DNA from: Phragmites australis
Lineage: Eukaryota; Streptophyta; Magnoliopsida; Poales; Poaceae
Assembly (NCBI RefSeq): GCF_958298935.1
Contig: NC_084922.1
Span: 18,168,501-18,232,500 of the forward strand
DNA length: 64,000 nucleotides
Direction of reading: 5' to 3'
Made by a program: the position numbers and the translations under genes. The notes beneath the pieces were generated by a model that was not told where the DNA came from, did not search any database, and saw only the letters and a program-made list of their open reading frames with translations. Of the stretch, positions 13,301 through 24,329 are shown in pieces; the stretch's first letter is position 1, and each line of letters starts with the position of its first letter.

Positions 13301-16300
13301 TTTTTTTTTCTGTGCTCTTTCATTGCATGATTTTTATATGATGAAGTGCATTATTTCAAAACTTTAGCAATACATCTGGACTTATAATGAGTTTGTAGTT
13401 GTGGTTCTATTTGATCTTAATGCATGAAAACTAATTCACACAGAAAGTTTGGATGAACCAACAGTTTAGCATTGTTAGCAGACTTAATTCAGAATTCGGT
13501 AACTTTCATGTTTGGTTAGTTTTTGTTCTTATCCTTAACTGATTTTCACGTATCAGATGGACTCAAATTTATGCTAAATATTTTAATCGTAGTTCTCGCA
13601 AGAACGATCTCTTGATTGAAGTTATTTGTTTACTCTTGCTAATGTTCGTTCATATTGTGGAGCTTGAATTTGTTTACGATATCAGTTTTAGGATTACAGT
13701 TTTGTTTACAAAAGGAAGGGTACTTTTAGCTGCTATCTCTTTCCTGCTAATAATTTTATTATTTTTTACATTTCAGAGGGCATTATTGGTGAAACACTCA
13801 GCAAATTTAGCATATGGAGTTTGTACATTACTTTTGTCTTAGCTGTTGCAAGATTTATTAGGCTGCAATGCTCAGACTTGAGAATGAGAATACCTTATGA
13901 GAACCTTCCATCTTGTGACAGGTATGTTAAATATGTTTTGAAAATTTTCCATGCTGTGGACTTAATAAACAACAGTAAAAAAGATCAAAATTTGAACCAA
14001 GTAATTTGAATATTTCTTGGGAACATTTGGTCTCTGTCTTTGGGAAATATGTTATCTCTTATTCTGCCATCATTTTTTGCTTAATTGATCTTGAGCCATT
14101 GCTTCCCAAAATAGCTATAGAACATGCTGTTGTAGGGGTCAACTTCTCAGAAATGATACAATTGCCACTACATCTTCATCAGCACCCTATTTCTCTTCCA
14201 TTCTGTTGATTTGGAGACACTAGACATCCACAAGAATAAAAGAAAGCTACAAAACTTCCATTCCCCTATCACAAGTGCACTTGCCTCAATTGCAAGATGC
14301 CACATTTGTCTCATTGTTGCCTCCCCTTTTGGGCACGATTCTCTCAGTGGGTATTCCAGGGTGTGGACAGCACTGTAGTGGCTGCCTAGAGTGCGCAATT
14401 GTGGTGGCAAATCTTAGGATTGTTCACAATGACAATCTTTGTCTCCATGGCTGCCTTATGTGTTTAGTTGTCACACTGGTCTCACCATCTTTAATTTCAC
14501 CTGTTATGATCGGCAAAACGTACTAGCGATGCAACACGAAGTAAAGTGGCTAAGGATTGACTCAAGCGGCAGCTATGTTCCAGAGACTTCAGTCGATTAG
14601 GATAATGACTCAATTAGTTTATTTGTTAGCATTTGGCCCAGAGACTTCAGTCGATTAGGATAATGACTCAATTAGTTTATTTGTTAGCATTTGGTTTGAT
14701 TGAGTTGTTAGTATCCTTCGGTTAGTTAAATCCTGGCTATAAGTAGCACGTCAATTGTGATTCATTCATTGAAGCAAGAATCAATAAAGAAGTCTCTTGC
14801 CTCATCCCTCTACCTCAGCCCTCACATCAACCTTAGCTCTCCACATTGACGTTGCTGGCTAGGTTGCCGTCACGGCTAGCCCTTCCCTTGGATCCGGCAC
14901 AATTACAACCTCTGCACAAACCTAGGCTACCAATTTGGTATCGAAGATGCCAGGTTCCAATGATGAGGAAGGGGCTACCTCGGCGGCGAATGAACAGGCC
15001 ATGGAGGCCATGACCAAAATGTTGACCGACATGAAGAATTAGCTGGGCGATATGGCACAACAGATGTCCACCATGTCCTTGCGCCTCACGGTGGTGGAAA
15101 AGTGCCCGCTGGAGTTCACGAACCAGGCACCCTCGCTGCTAGGCGGTGCAGCTTCCAGCGTGTCAGCCTCTTTTCTAGCATTGCCCACGCCTGTCATCCC
15201 TGCCAGCACAACACCATCAACCTTCACACGACCACAACTATCGCCCACCACAGACATTCAACACATCCAGTTTCCCCACTCACCATTACCTATTCCCAAC
15301 TCCTTCAGGTACTAGCCGTTTACATCTGTGCCATAACTCCGTACCACCATAGATCCAATATACAATCAGGTGCCACTTGCTGGTGGCAGCACCGGCGTGC
15401 CACGGTTCCATAAGCTCGAGTTTCCAACCTTCGATGCAAAGGAAGATCCACTTAGCTTGTTGAACAGATGCGACCAATTCTACCGCGACCAACATACATT
15501 GGAGGCTGACAAGGTGTGGCTTGCCTCCTATCACCTCATCAGCGTCGCTCAACATTGGTACTTCATGTTAGAACGCGACATAGGCACACCGATCTGGGAG
15601 CGCTTGAAAGAGCTTCAAAGAGTTGTGCAATCTACGCTTCGGGCCTCCACTCCGGAGCAATCCACTCGGTGAATTAGCGTGGCTTCCATTCCACGATAAG
15701 GTTGATGATTACCAGGAAATTTTTTTGGCATTCCTTTGCTGCACGGATCACCTGTCTTCGACCCAACAAGTGCAGTTGTTCACCGCTAGCCTTCTGGATC
15801 GGGTCTGCATCGATGTTGAGCTCCATGATCGCAGGACATCCAGATAGCAATGAGTCTCGCACACGCCTATGAGTACCGTACTCTAGCCACGGATGGGTCA
15901 GCATTGCACTCCCTCTTCCTCAAGCGATCCAAGTGCATGTTCGGCGCCTCATCCATATCTTAGCTCAGCCATATCATTTCTTAAGACGGCATGGCCATGG
16001 ATGGAGTGCAGACGGTAGCATCTTGGTTGGTGCCTTGCTTAGCTCATGGATTGCGTGGATTATCGGGACTTGCATGATATTGCCGCAAGTTCATCCAGGA
16101 CTTCAACACCATTATCACGTCGCTCACTAAGCTGCTAAAGGAGTCCTTTCATTGGTCGCTGGAGGCATAGACGACATTCCAAGCCCTCAAGCATGCCCTA
16201 TCCACGGCACTGATCCTCCAACTTCTGACCTTCGACAAACCTTTCCTTGTCGACTACGATGCTTTGAGGACTGGCTTAAGTGTTGTTCTGCATTAGGGTG

Positions 16301-19300
16301 ACGAGCCGCTTGCGTTCTTAAGTCGACCCTTCGTGGCACGACACGTCAAGCTTGCAGCATACGAGAGGGAGCTCATCGGACTGGTTCAAGCGGTGCGCCA
16401 CTGGTGACCTCACTTATGAGGCCGCTGCTTCGTCATCTACATCGATCATTATAGTCTGAAAGTTCATGTTGGATTAGCGACTATCAACCATCCCGCACTA
16501 TCAACAGATTAGCAAACTCTTTGGCTTTGACTTCACGATGGAATACCGCCCTAGGTGCCTAAATATGGTTGCGAATGCGCTCTTGCGTCGTGACTCTGAT
16601 TAGGGTGCCTTGCTGAGTATTTCTTGGCCGACTTTCTACCTCTACAATGCAATGCAGTTGAAAGAGCAAGGCACACTTAAGACGCAAGGTCCCTAAATTG
16701 CCTTAGGCGCAAGGCGCAAAAAAGGCGTGCGCTTAAGAAACAATAGGTGCAAGTATAATAACCTTTATCGTACCCCTAGTATATAACATACATATAAGAT
16801 ATATCCATAGTTATTAACATTGTTGCTGCCAATTCTTAGTCCATCTCATTGTAGTAACATAATAGCAGGAAAATGCATGTATTATCCGATGACACTTCTA
16901 TAATTACATTGCCTGAGCTAAACATCACATGTATTTGCCTAAGTTATAAAAAAAGAAAACAAAAGGAAACACAGAGGTTAGAGTATTAGAGGTGAGAAAG
17001 GGAGTCAGACCATCAATGTACACTTGCCATTGTATGCATCAATCCACACCTACTCCCTAAAGCCAAAAAAGAGAGCAAAGGAAAGAACTCGGCTGGACCA
17101 CAACTTTCACGGCCGGAACAACTCCCAAACCCCCTTTTCACCACTTCCTTTGCTCCTTTTTCCCTCCCGAGCATCACATCTACATGGCACTAGCCACTAG
17201 CGGTAGCAGATAAAAGACAACAAGGCAGAGCAAAAGCGAGCGCCTATGCACTGTGCGCCTTGCGCTTAAGCCCAAAAAGCGTGCGCCTTGCGAAGAGCGT
17301 TGCGCCTTGCATGCCTTGAGGAGCTACTGCTGCGCCTTCCCTCGCCTGAGCGCCTAGGAGAACCCTTTTTGCACCTTTGACTGCACTGCTACAATGACAT
17401 CTGCCGCGAACTCGACACCAATCCAGACATGGTGACCATCCGTGACCAGATCCTTGCCGGCAACCCCGACGCACCTTGGAGGATCTACGATGGCCTCATC
17501 CTACACGACCGTCATGTGTTCTTGGCTACCTTGTCGCCTTTGCTCATAGTTCTGTTGCTGACCGCCCACTTTGTTAGTTACGAGGGGATTCAGAAGACGT
17601 TGCACAGATTGCAAGCCGACTTCCACATGCCTCATGACCGCAGCCTCGTTCGTGATTTTGTTCACTCCTGTGTCACCTGTCAGCGTAACAAAACAGAGAT
17701 GCTCCACCTAGCATGCGTTCTTCAACCGCTCACTGTGCCATCATAGGTTTGGGCGGACATCTCAATGGACTTTGTCGAGGGTCTACCTAAGGTACATGGC
17801 AAGTCTGTTATCCTCGCTGTGTTCCACCGTTTTTTCTAAATATGCGCATTTCATAGCACTTGACCATCCATACACAGCGTCATCAGTAGCTTGCGCCTTC
17901 TTTGACGACACGTCAGCAACTTATATTCAATAGTAACTCCTCAGGGCAACATATAGAGTACACGAGGAGTACAAGATAAGGACTCTAGTAACCTAATCTA
18001 TACGTAATTGATAAGAAAGAACTCTATATTCCTAACACCCTCCTCAAATGCAAGGCGTATGCATAGCTTCGGGGGGCAATATATAGAGTACATGAGGAGT
18101 ACAAGATAAGGACTCTAGTAACCTAACCTATATGTAATTGATAAGAACTCTATATTCCCAACACCCCTCTTCAAATGCAAGGCGTATGCAATAACGTTGC
18201 ATTTGAAAGAGATGACACTAAGTAATAAACTTAGACTAATATATCAAAAAATTATCTCTTAAAAGCCGTCGTAAAGTGAAGTCTTGTAATCCTGTTGAAT
18301 CAAGCCGAAGAAGTGCAATACTAAGCACACGAGTAGAATTGTGATGATGACAACAAAGAATATCCTTGGTCAAGAATTGCAACAAAGCGACGATGAGTAG
18401 CAAGACAACAAAAGAAGTAATCATTAAAGCTACGGAAAGACCAAGACGACAAAAGAATGCCCTAGATGAAGAATTGCAAACACAACAATGACAAGTAGCG
18501 AGACAACAAAAGAAGTTGTCACTAAAGCTACTGAAAGATCTAAATGACACTGTTGCATCAATAACAATGGGAAAAGAAATGACTAATGGACCTAGGAATA
18601 TGTGGACTCGCACGGGATAGACGAACTCAAAGAGAGACTAAAGCACGGATAGACGTAGCGGAAAAGCAAAGATTAAAGCTAGACGTGAATGAAGCTAGCA
18701 CAACAACCATGGGCCATGGACAACAAGCCATCTAGCAAGAACACAACCACACAACAGCTCACGAAGCATTGAATACCTTCCTTAACCCAGCTCATAACTA
18801 GCATGCAAAGGCTCACAGAGTGAAGCGAAGCAACAGCTAGAAGAGCAAGCTCATAATGATTCAATTAGTTTGTTTGTTAGCATTTGGTTTGGTCGAGTTT
18901 TTAGGATCCTTTGGTTAGTTAAAGCCTAGCTATAAGTAGCATGGCAATTGTGACTCATTCCCTAAAGCAAGAATCAATAAAGAAGTCTCTTACCTCATCC
19001 CTCTGCCTCAGCTCTCCACATCGACGTCGCTGGCCAGGTTGCCATTGCGGCACCTGGACGTCAAGCCCCGCCCTCCGATCCACCATAACTACAACCTACA
19101 ACCTACAACCTCCGTACCAACCCAGGCCCTACCATCACTAGTCTTTGGTGCTGCCATGTCTTGCTGCACCACACCCTCCCCTTAACTGCGAATCTGTTAG
19201 CCCAATACTTGGATCCACAGCTCTAGCCCAATACTTGGATCTACTGTTGTCGGCTTGGAGGTAACCGCAGATGGCATCTGTTCACACCTTACAGCAGCAT

Positions 19301-19815
19301 TTGTTTGCGTGTGGTGGTGGCATGAGACTATGTTGCCGAAAAAAGATGTCAGAATCCAGAAGATTTTGCAAGCATAGGCACAGCTCCGAAAGCCCTAATT
19401 TTCCGTGTTATCGTTTTCCTTGCAAATTTATGCTTTCGGAACTGATAAAGTTGAATGCCTGTCTTTTTACATTTCATTGCTTTCACCTTTTTTCAATACC
19501 CAAACAACGCGAACAGGACAGAACAAAGTTCCGAATTCAGGCTGCAGTATATGTATATTTCTCAAGCTAATTAAAATTTCAAATGGTCATAGGATAAACA
19601 AACTGACTCTTTTCTGAAATAGATTTATTGTCAATATTTGTTTTTTTAGGATAAAGAATGATATACCTATTTTTTGTAGGTTACTCGACATCTGTGAAGG
19701 TATTTATGCGGCGAGAGCTGAGGGCGAGTTAGAAGTTGAAGAAGTTCTATATTGGACATTGGTAAACATTTATAGGTCACCGCACATGCTGCTCGAGTAC
19801 ACAAAGCCTGACTAG
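1393..19815 (+). CDS. PIEZO: PIEZO mechanosensitive ion channel, 3' part (13 exons, 5' end outside window)
   Basis: Encodes most of a plant PIEZO, a very large mechanically gated cation channel of plasma membrane or vacuolar membrane. Exons inferred from GT-AG borders: 1393-1608, 1691-1868, 2765-2893, 3465-3638, 4769-5005, 5779-7323, 7432-9980, 10108-10503, 11375-11533, 12391-12906, 12992-13133, 13777-13921, 19680-19815. They sum to 6,522 nt, one open frame of 2,173 residues plus TAG. Many hydrophobic helices form the blade region. Exon 7 has a charged helix (nt about 8050-8225), probably the beam or its equivalent. Exon 8 ends with LPFLYELRCVLDW and TMYDWLK, a PIEZO signature. Exon 9 carries the likely outer pore helix (SSGICLFFVLICVIWAPML), exons 10-11 the cap domain, exon 12 the inner helix (SIWSLYITFVLAVARFIRLQ), exon 13 the cytosolic tail (YRSPHMLLEYTKPD). 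Arabidopsis PIEZO is about 2,460 residues, so roughly 300 N-terminal residues are upstream. I recognise the family by close recall of plant PIEZO sequence; exon edges are my reading, without cDNA. Confidence 0.96.
4330..4449 (+). repeat. Tandem duplication of about 60 bp in a PIEZO intron
   Basis: Two diverged copies of a roughly 60-bp unit run head to tail. Each begins near attccagag and ends with cattggcatgaataaaa. A third partial copy of the end, cattggcatgaataaac, recurs at about 4571-4587 on the far side of the adjacent SINE-like sequence. The intron is otherwise AT-rich and unremarkable. Confidence 0.7.
4450..4570 (-). mobile_element. tRNA-derived SINE-like sequence (antisense)
   Basis: Read on the minus strand this has a box-A-like ggttgagggtg (4552-4562) followed about 35 bases later by a box-B-like gtttgagtcc (4518-4527), the internal RNA polymerase III promoter layout of tRNA-derived SINEs. 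It then runs into a unique tail about gcgaatttggttgtcttc. It resembles Au-type SINEs of grasses as I remember them. It lies in an intron of PIEZO in antisense orientation and is flanked by copies of cattggcatgaataaa, which might be its target duplication extended by the neighbouring tandem repeat. Confidence 0.5.
14502..14930 (+). repeat. 5' LTR of the intronic gypsy element, with an internal 58-bp duplication
   Basis: It matches the 3' LTR remnant at 18857-19134, sharing ggttagttaaa, gctataagtagca and aagcaagaatcaataaagaagtctctt in shorter blocks. Within it the 58-bp unit cagagacttcagtcgattag... is repeated directly at 14581-14638 and 14639-14696; the 3' LTR lacks the second copy. The ataagtag stretch at about 14740 may be the old TATA region. 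Confidence 0.75.
16650..17388. mobile_element. hAT-type foldback element nested in the gypsy element
   Basis: A 739-bp insertion interrupts the gypsy pol between RNase H and integrase. The flanks are a perfect 8-bp duplication, ctacaatg, at 16642-16649 and 17389-17396. Ends are imperfect inverted repeats: CAATGCAGTTGAAAGAGC on the left and CAGTGCAGTCAAAGGTGC read from the right. Just inside, ggcgcaaggcgcaaaaaagg (about 16707) on the left and repeated gcgccttgcg blocks (about 17250-17340) on the right are complementary and would fold back. No transposase is encoded, so it is non-autonomous. Confidence 0.88.
17930..18856 (-). mobile_element. Copia-type 3' end with duplicated LTR start, antisense, inside the gypsy remnant
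   Basis: On the minus strand a purine tract (gaagaggggtg, then gaggagggtg) is followed by TGTTGGGAATATAGAG or TGTTAGGAATATAGAG, the arrangement of a polypurine tract and LTR start. The block of about 120 bp carrying gagtacaagataaggactctagtaacctaa (in pieces) occurs twice in a row at about 17940-18055 and 18065-18185. The rest up to 18856 is AC-rich and holds no convincing frame. It replaces the first part of the gypsy 3' LTR. Lineage (Tork-like) is an inference from the LTR start. Confidence 0.5.
18857..19134 (+). repeat. 3' LTR remnant of the intronic gypsy element
   Basis: It lines up with 14660-14930 of the left LTR from tgattcaattagtttg to the terminal ctacca, with scattered substitutions and one indel. 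The left part of this LTR is missing, displaced by the copia-like sequence before it. The splice acceptor of the last PIEZO exon lies about 545 bp downstream. Confidence 0.75.
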
Positions 19816-21365
19816 GAGCTCCTGTTCTGCAAAAAAAGCAATTTTACAAATATTTTGCATGTACTGTACAAGAAGACTAACTGAGGCTAACTTGATAGTT
19901 ACATCTCTTGCCCCCTCTGCTTTCATGAGTCATAGATCGAGATCGTGCAAATAGTCCTTGTACTTGTTCTGGTTATTCATTTTTTTCAGCTAACATGTAT
20001 ATAAGATCGATAGTGATTCTTTTTTGTAAATGTATACATCCAAGTTTGTTTGTGAAAGTTATCACAAACTACTAAATATGTAAAAAAGGTTGTGGAGAAA
20101 GATGCAATCTATTCCATGATGGTCAGCTAAACATGCAGAATATCTTCAAATATATTTTCATGATCTTAATCTCTTTGCTCATGTGCCCAGGTATGTCCAC
20201 AATTTCAGATTTGTTTTTCTTTTCTATGTGCCAGCTAATTTTGCACTGCTCATTGTGCTGTTTGTTCCTGAAGTTATGCTGCTTATTTATATATATGGGT
20301 TCTTTACGAGTGCAGGCTTTTTATCGCTCAAATACTATCAGCAACACTGGTTGGTAGGAAATGGTTGAGATGTGGAGTGGTAGCGGCAATTTTGAAATAT
20401 CCAAGATGATGCAAATTTCTTATATCCTGATACTAAGAGTTCCGCGTGCCCTGTATTTACACCAAATATCTAGTCAAATGGACGCAGATGCACTACCCTC
20501 TTATGTATACGTTCTGTTGGACGTGGAACTCTTTCCAAATTGTGATATGTACTGAATGAAGGTTCGCATCCTGGATCACTGAATTGCAAGCTGCCTTCTC
20601 TGCTGTGACTGTTTACCCTGTATAGCTACTCATATTTGACCCCCATATTATGAGCCTCTTCTCAGCTTGTTCCAACCGATCTTTTATGTTTGATCTCTCA
20701 GTTAGGTTTTGGTTTTTTAATTTACTTGGAAGTTTTGGGTTCTACTCGAAACTTTTGGTATCAGTTTTGACTGATCCTTTGACCTATCCTTGGTGGCAAA
20801 CGGCGGTGAGGCGTGACCGGAGGTCGATACTAGAAGGATCAGTGTGACGAAAGGAATCTATTTTGGGGTGATGGTAGCATGCACGTTGGCGATGGAGGTT
20901 CACGGTAGCAATGGCAGCAGCGGCTGTTGGGTTGCACGGTGGTGCATGAGGGGGCCACTAGCGTTGTGGCACAGATAGAGGCTTGACTACAACCTCCTAT
21001 ATGTGGGGATGAAGGAGGAGAAATGAGGGCTTCTCAAATCTAGAAGGTTGGATGAGGGATTGGTTGGAGAGGATTTTTGATCATTTCTCCCTCAAAAATA
21101 TGGTAGGAGGTTGGATGAAGGTTGGTTGGAGTTGCTCTTACATCCTAGGAATTTCCAAAATTTCAAAATAGTATTTTATGGGTTTTTCTTTGAGTGTCCG
21201 GTAAAATTCTAGTTAAATTTTGGAAAATTAAATGTGCTCATTACAGTGGTTTATACGTTAGTTTTGAAATGTGAATATTTCATTGGATTCTAAATCTTTT
21301 TAAGTTTGCATTGCTGAATTTTCAGAGTATGTTTGCATTTGTTTTGTTTGCATCAATTTATTTAT
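19816..21365 (+). other. PIEZO 3' flank, no gene seen
   Basis: AT-rich sequence after the PIEZO stop; the 3' UTR must lie at its start, but I cannot place the poly(A) site. Around 20780-21000 the composition turns GC-rich. The stretch ending ggttggttggagttgctctta at about 21141 resembles one terminal repeat of a hAT-like MITE, but I could not find its partner. Short ORFs here have no recognisable domain. Confidence 0.5.
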
Positions 21366-21653
21366 TTTTAACAGAATGATTATTTGCTTGGGACCGATTG
21401 AATGAAGCTCTACAAGAATTTCCTAACCATGGATTGGGATTGGTTAATCCTGCACACATTTTACAGCGGTACCAACAATGAGCATAGGATGAATCTGTAT
21501 TCAGCTGCAGGTGGAGCATTTATGCAAAAGCATATAGCTCAAGCCGTCGAAAGATACCGCAAGAACATTACTCGCAAAGTCGCAATGGCTGAACGAAAGA
21601 CTAGTGAAGTCGTCAAGATGAGTCCATTCTGTAGACGAATATTCAACCCTTAA
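21365..21653 (+). pseudogene. Ty3/gypsy gag fragment (frameshifted)
   Basis: One frame reads LFAWDRLNEALQEFPNHGL, then a shift leads to DWLILHTFYSGTNNE...LYSAAGGAFMQK. This is the order of the retrotransposon gag domain of grass gypsy elements (E/AWERF...CPNHGL...WLIVQTFYNGL...AAGGAF). It ends in a short K/R-rich tail and a stop at 21653. No LTR or pol is attached, so it is an isolated relic downstream of PIEZO. Confidence 0.6.
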
Positions 21654-22249
21654 CACGAAGGTCAACAAACCTCAATTTGTGCAATCATACTGATCCCAAT
21701 ACCAATGCTTGTAATTTAATAAGAGTAAAATACATTAGTGGTCTTCAGTCTTCAAACTTGATTTGGAGTGTCACTTGTGGTTTTAGTTTGATGCGCCTAA
21801 AATTGCTAAGTGATTCAACTGAACTCTTCATCAATATGTTACCAGATAGATTATCGACCAACGCCACCTATTGCTGGTCTAAAATGCTAAGCAGAATTGC
21901 TATGTTACGCACAAAATGCTAAGCAGAATTTGATAGAATTCATCTGGTTTCTACCAAATTTGTGCCGATATTCATGAATTTCGGAGAATTCCTAAGCCAC
22001 CGTATTTCGGTGGCCAAACGAATTCGTGAACCTAAGTGTAGGTTGATTTTTACTATTGCCTGGTTTATGATCAACTCTACAGTGGCTACGACGGCCGACC
22101 ATTAGTAGGCTTATTGACTATTTTTTCTCATGCTCTTGTCTTCTGTTATTTAATTTTTATTTGTCACTTTAGTGGATGGTAACTTTTCAAACGACGTACA
22201 TTCAAGTTGCTAAGCCTAAATGTCACCCTTCAAGAAGGTAAGAAGTATT

Positions 22250-22446
22250 TTATTTTGAAAAAATTATTAAAAGTAAACTTTAACTATTAATTTCTTTTAT
22301 AATATGTTGTTAATTGGTATAAAATCTACATAATATTACAAGTACCTATTGAAATAAATTTTGTATATTAAGCATACATCTAATTTGATTAATTGTCAGT
22401 TAAAACTTAAGAAGTTTGACTTTTTGAAAATAAAATGAGGGAGTAC
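22250..22446. mobile_element. Possible Stowaway-like MITE, one end only
   Basis: The right end, gtttgactttttgaaaataaaatgagggagta, shown here in parts (gtttgacttttt, atgagggagta), matches a Stowaway/mariner terminus. The AT-rich body fits, but the left terminus (ctccctc) is not visible, so it is truncated or too diverged. Confidence 0.35.
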
Positions 22447-24006
22447 ATATTTTTCAAATATTGATCTTAACAAACCACGCAAGTATATTGTCAGCCACGT
22501 CATTGACTAGTTACAATAGTAATCCTCCTTGAACCACATATGCGCAAGTTAGCTTAAATGGTAGTAAACATCTCTAATTTGCTGTCCAGAACAGAGAGCA
22601 ATATATTTTTCCGGTATCACTGTGCAAAACCACTATCATCTTGTACTAAGATACACTAGCAATCAGTAAATTCCTAGAACTAGATCGAATACGTTGACTA
22701 GTACAAAGAGATCCGAAGAACCAGATCGTACAGAGAGATAGGAAGAAGCAAATAAATAGGGCTTGATGACAATCGGACTGCAGCAACGCTGCATGGAAAT
22801 TTCGAAGACAGGATAGGACGACGACTTCGGTTCCGGAAGGCGCCTCCGGCGGCCAATGATTGTCGCGGCCTGCTCCATCTCCTGGCCTACAGGCCTAACA
22901 GAAATGGAGCACCTTCCATGCTCAGGGGCGGATCTGTTTTTGTTGTGAGAAAAGCAACGTAAGGGAGGAAGGGGAACAAACAAGGGAGAAGAATAGGAAA
23001 AGACTCATCTGGCTAATTCTTTGGGCATAACAGCTGAGCCTAACGGACAACAAATTGGGCCTAGCAGGGCTGTAAGTGTAGTAGTTGGCTATAATTTGTT
23101 TTTCCTGGGGTGTGACAGGTTCTTTGTTTCTAATAGATTCTCTTAGACTCCAAGAGAGAAAGGAGACAACGCTTTTAGATTTTTTTTCCTGCTCTGTTAA
23201 GTTATCTTTGATTTTCTAAGCCATTAAGCAAGGCAATCGTCCAACTAGAGTTACTGATCAATTTGTTTAACAGTGAGTTCTCTACTCCAAGCCTTCAATC
23301 CCTTCCTCAACTGTTTCAATTTAGAATAGATATTCCTAGCAGGGGTACCAAAAAATTACGCGGTGTGTCAATGCAGCTCCACAGTAGAGAGGAAGTTTGG
23401 AAATCTGTACTTCCTCTCTGTGTCAATGCAGAGACACCCACTGTCGAGATATAGAAAATTTATTCAGACTAGGAGGACAAAACTTGCTGATATAAGTTGT
23501 CCTAAAAAATAAAAAACTTGATGATAAGTTGAATCAAACTACTCTCTTCTTCTCGAGTACGAATGTCATCCCACTTAGGCTTAGAGTTGATGCATCTAAT
23601 GTTCCAAGCTAAAATGTTCCAGTATTTATTATTATTCTTTGGATACTATGTTGAAATAGGCAAAGGAACAGTGCATAGCAAAGTCCCAATCTGGAAGCAC
23701 AAGGATGAAGAAATTTAGATGCATTAACAGGCACCAAAAGGAATCAAAGTACTTGTGCCACCAGAATTACACTAGACATCAGCACAATGACGAGGATAAT
23801 CATCATATAGAAAAATAGTCTTAATAATCATAAGAAGCATGTGTGCCAAACCGATTACATAAACTCTTTTTTCTGCGGAGATCACACAACTGATTATATA
23901 AAGAAAGGTGGCTAGTCTTGAGGATAAAAGATCACACAATTGACAAGCTTCTTGATGCCAAAAGCAGACCCTTACTAACATACGACACATGCATACAAAA
24001 CTATTA

Positions 24007-24255
24007 CTCTCTCCGTTTAGAAATAATATACATATTTCTTTTCAAAAAGTCAAACTTTGTATACTTTGACTAATATTTAATCAAATTATAAGAATATCTA
24101 GTATATAAAAATTATACAATTATATTTATAATTCAAAATTATTTTATATAGGTTTTATAGCTATAAATGATATATTTTGTTAGAAAACCTTAATCAGAAT
24201 TTAACTTCGAAGATCGATTTAAAAAAATACATCTACTATATTTGAACGGATGGAG
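24007..24255. mobile_element. Stowaway MITE
   Basis: A 249-bp AT-rich element with inverted termini CTCTCTCCGTTTAG and, from the other end, CTCCATCCGTTC, near the Stowaway consensus CTCCCTCCGT. It is flanked by TA on both sides (24005-24006, 24256-24257), the target duplication of Tc1/mariner-type elements. The gtcaaacttt and aaattatac body motifs are usual for this family in grasses. Confidence 0.85.
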
Positions 24256-24329
24256 TATTAGCTAGACAACTACTAGCTCCATTGCTTCCAATCATTTTAT
24301 CCATCATATTCATCATCGGATGACGAAAC

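Larger units (their letters stand above)
14502..19134 (+). mobile_element. Degenerate Ty3/gypsy LTR retrotransposon in the last PIEZO intron
   Basis: The left LTR starts TGTTATGATCGG and ends near 14930 (ctacca), followed by a primer binding site, tggtatcgaag, close to the initiator-Met tRNA complement. The right LTR ends ctacca at 19134. Flanks tcacc (14497-14501) and tcact (19135-19139) look like a 5-bp duplication with one change. Gag remnants lie at 14948-15672, including KLEFPTFDAKEDPLSLLNRC. The sequence then jumps to the RNase H region at about 16100-16420 (FLVDYDA, AYERELIGLVQAVRHW). The integrase zinc-binding domain is at about 17400-17740 (H-x-C-VTCQRNKTE) with the start of the core (DISMDFVEGLPK). 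Protease and the reverse transcriptase core are missing. In-frame stops are frequent, so it is dead. It has the same orientation as PIEZO. Confidence 0.85.

Noticed and set aside
22915..22990. caggggcggatctg, similar to an Ac-like hAT terminus
   Set aside because: No matching inverted end or 8-bp duplication was found, so one short match is not enough.
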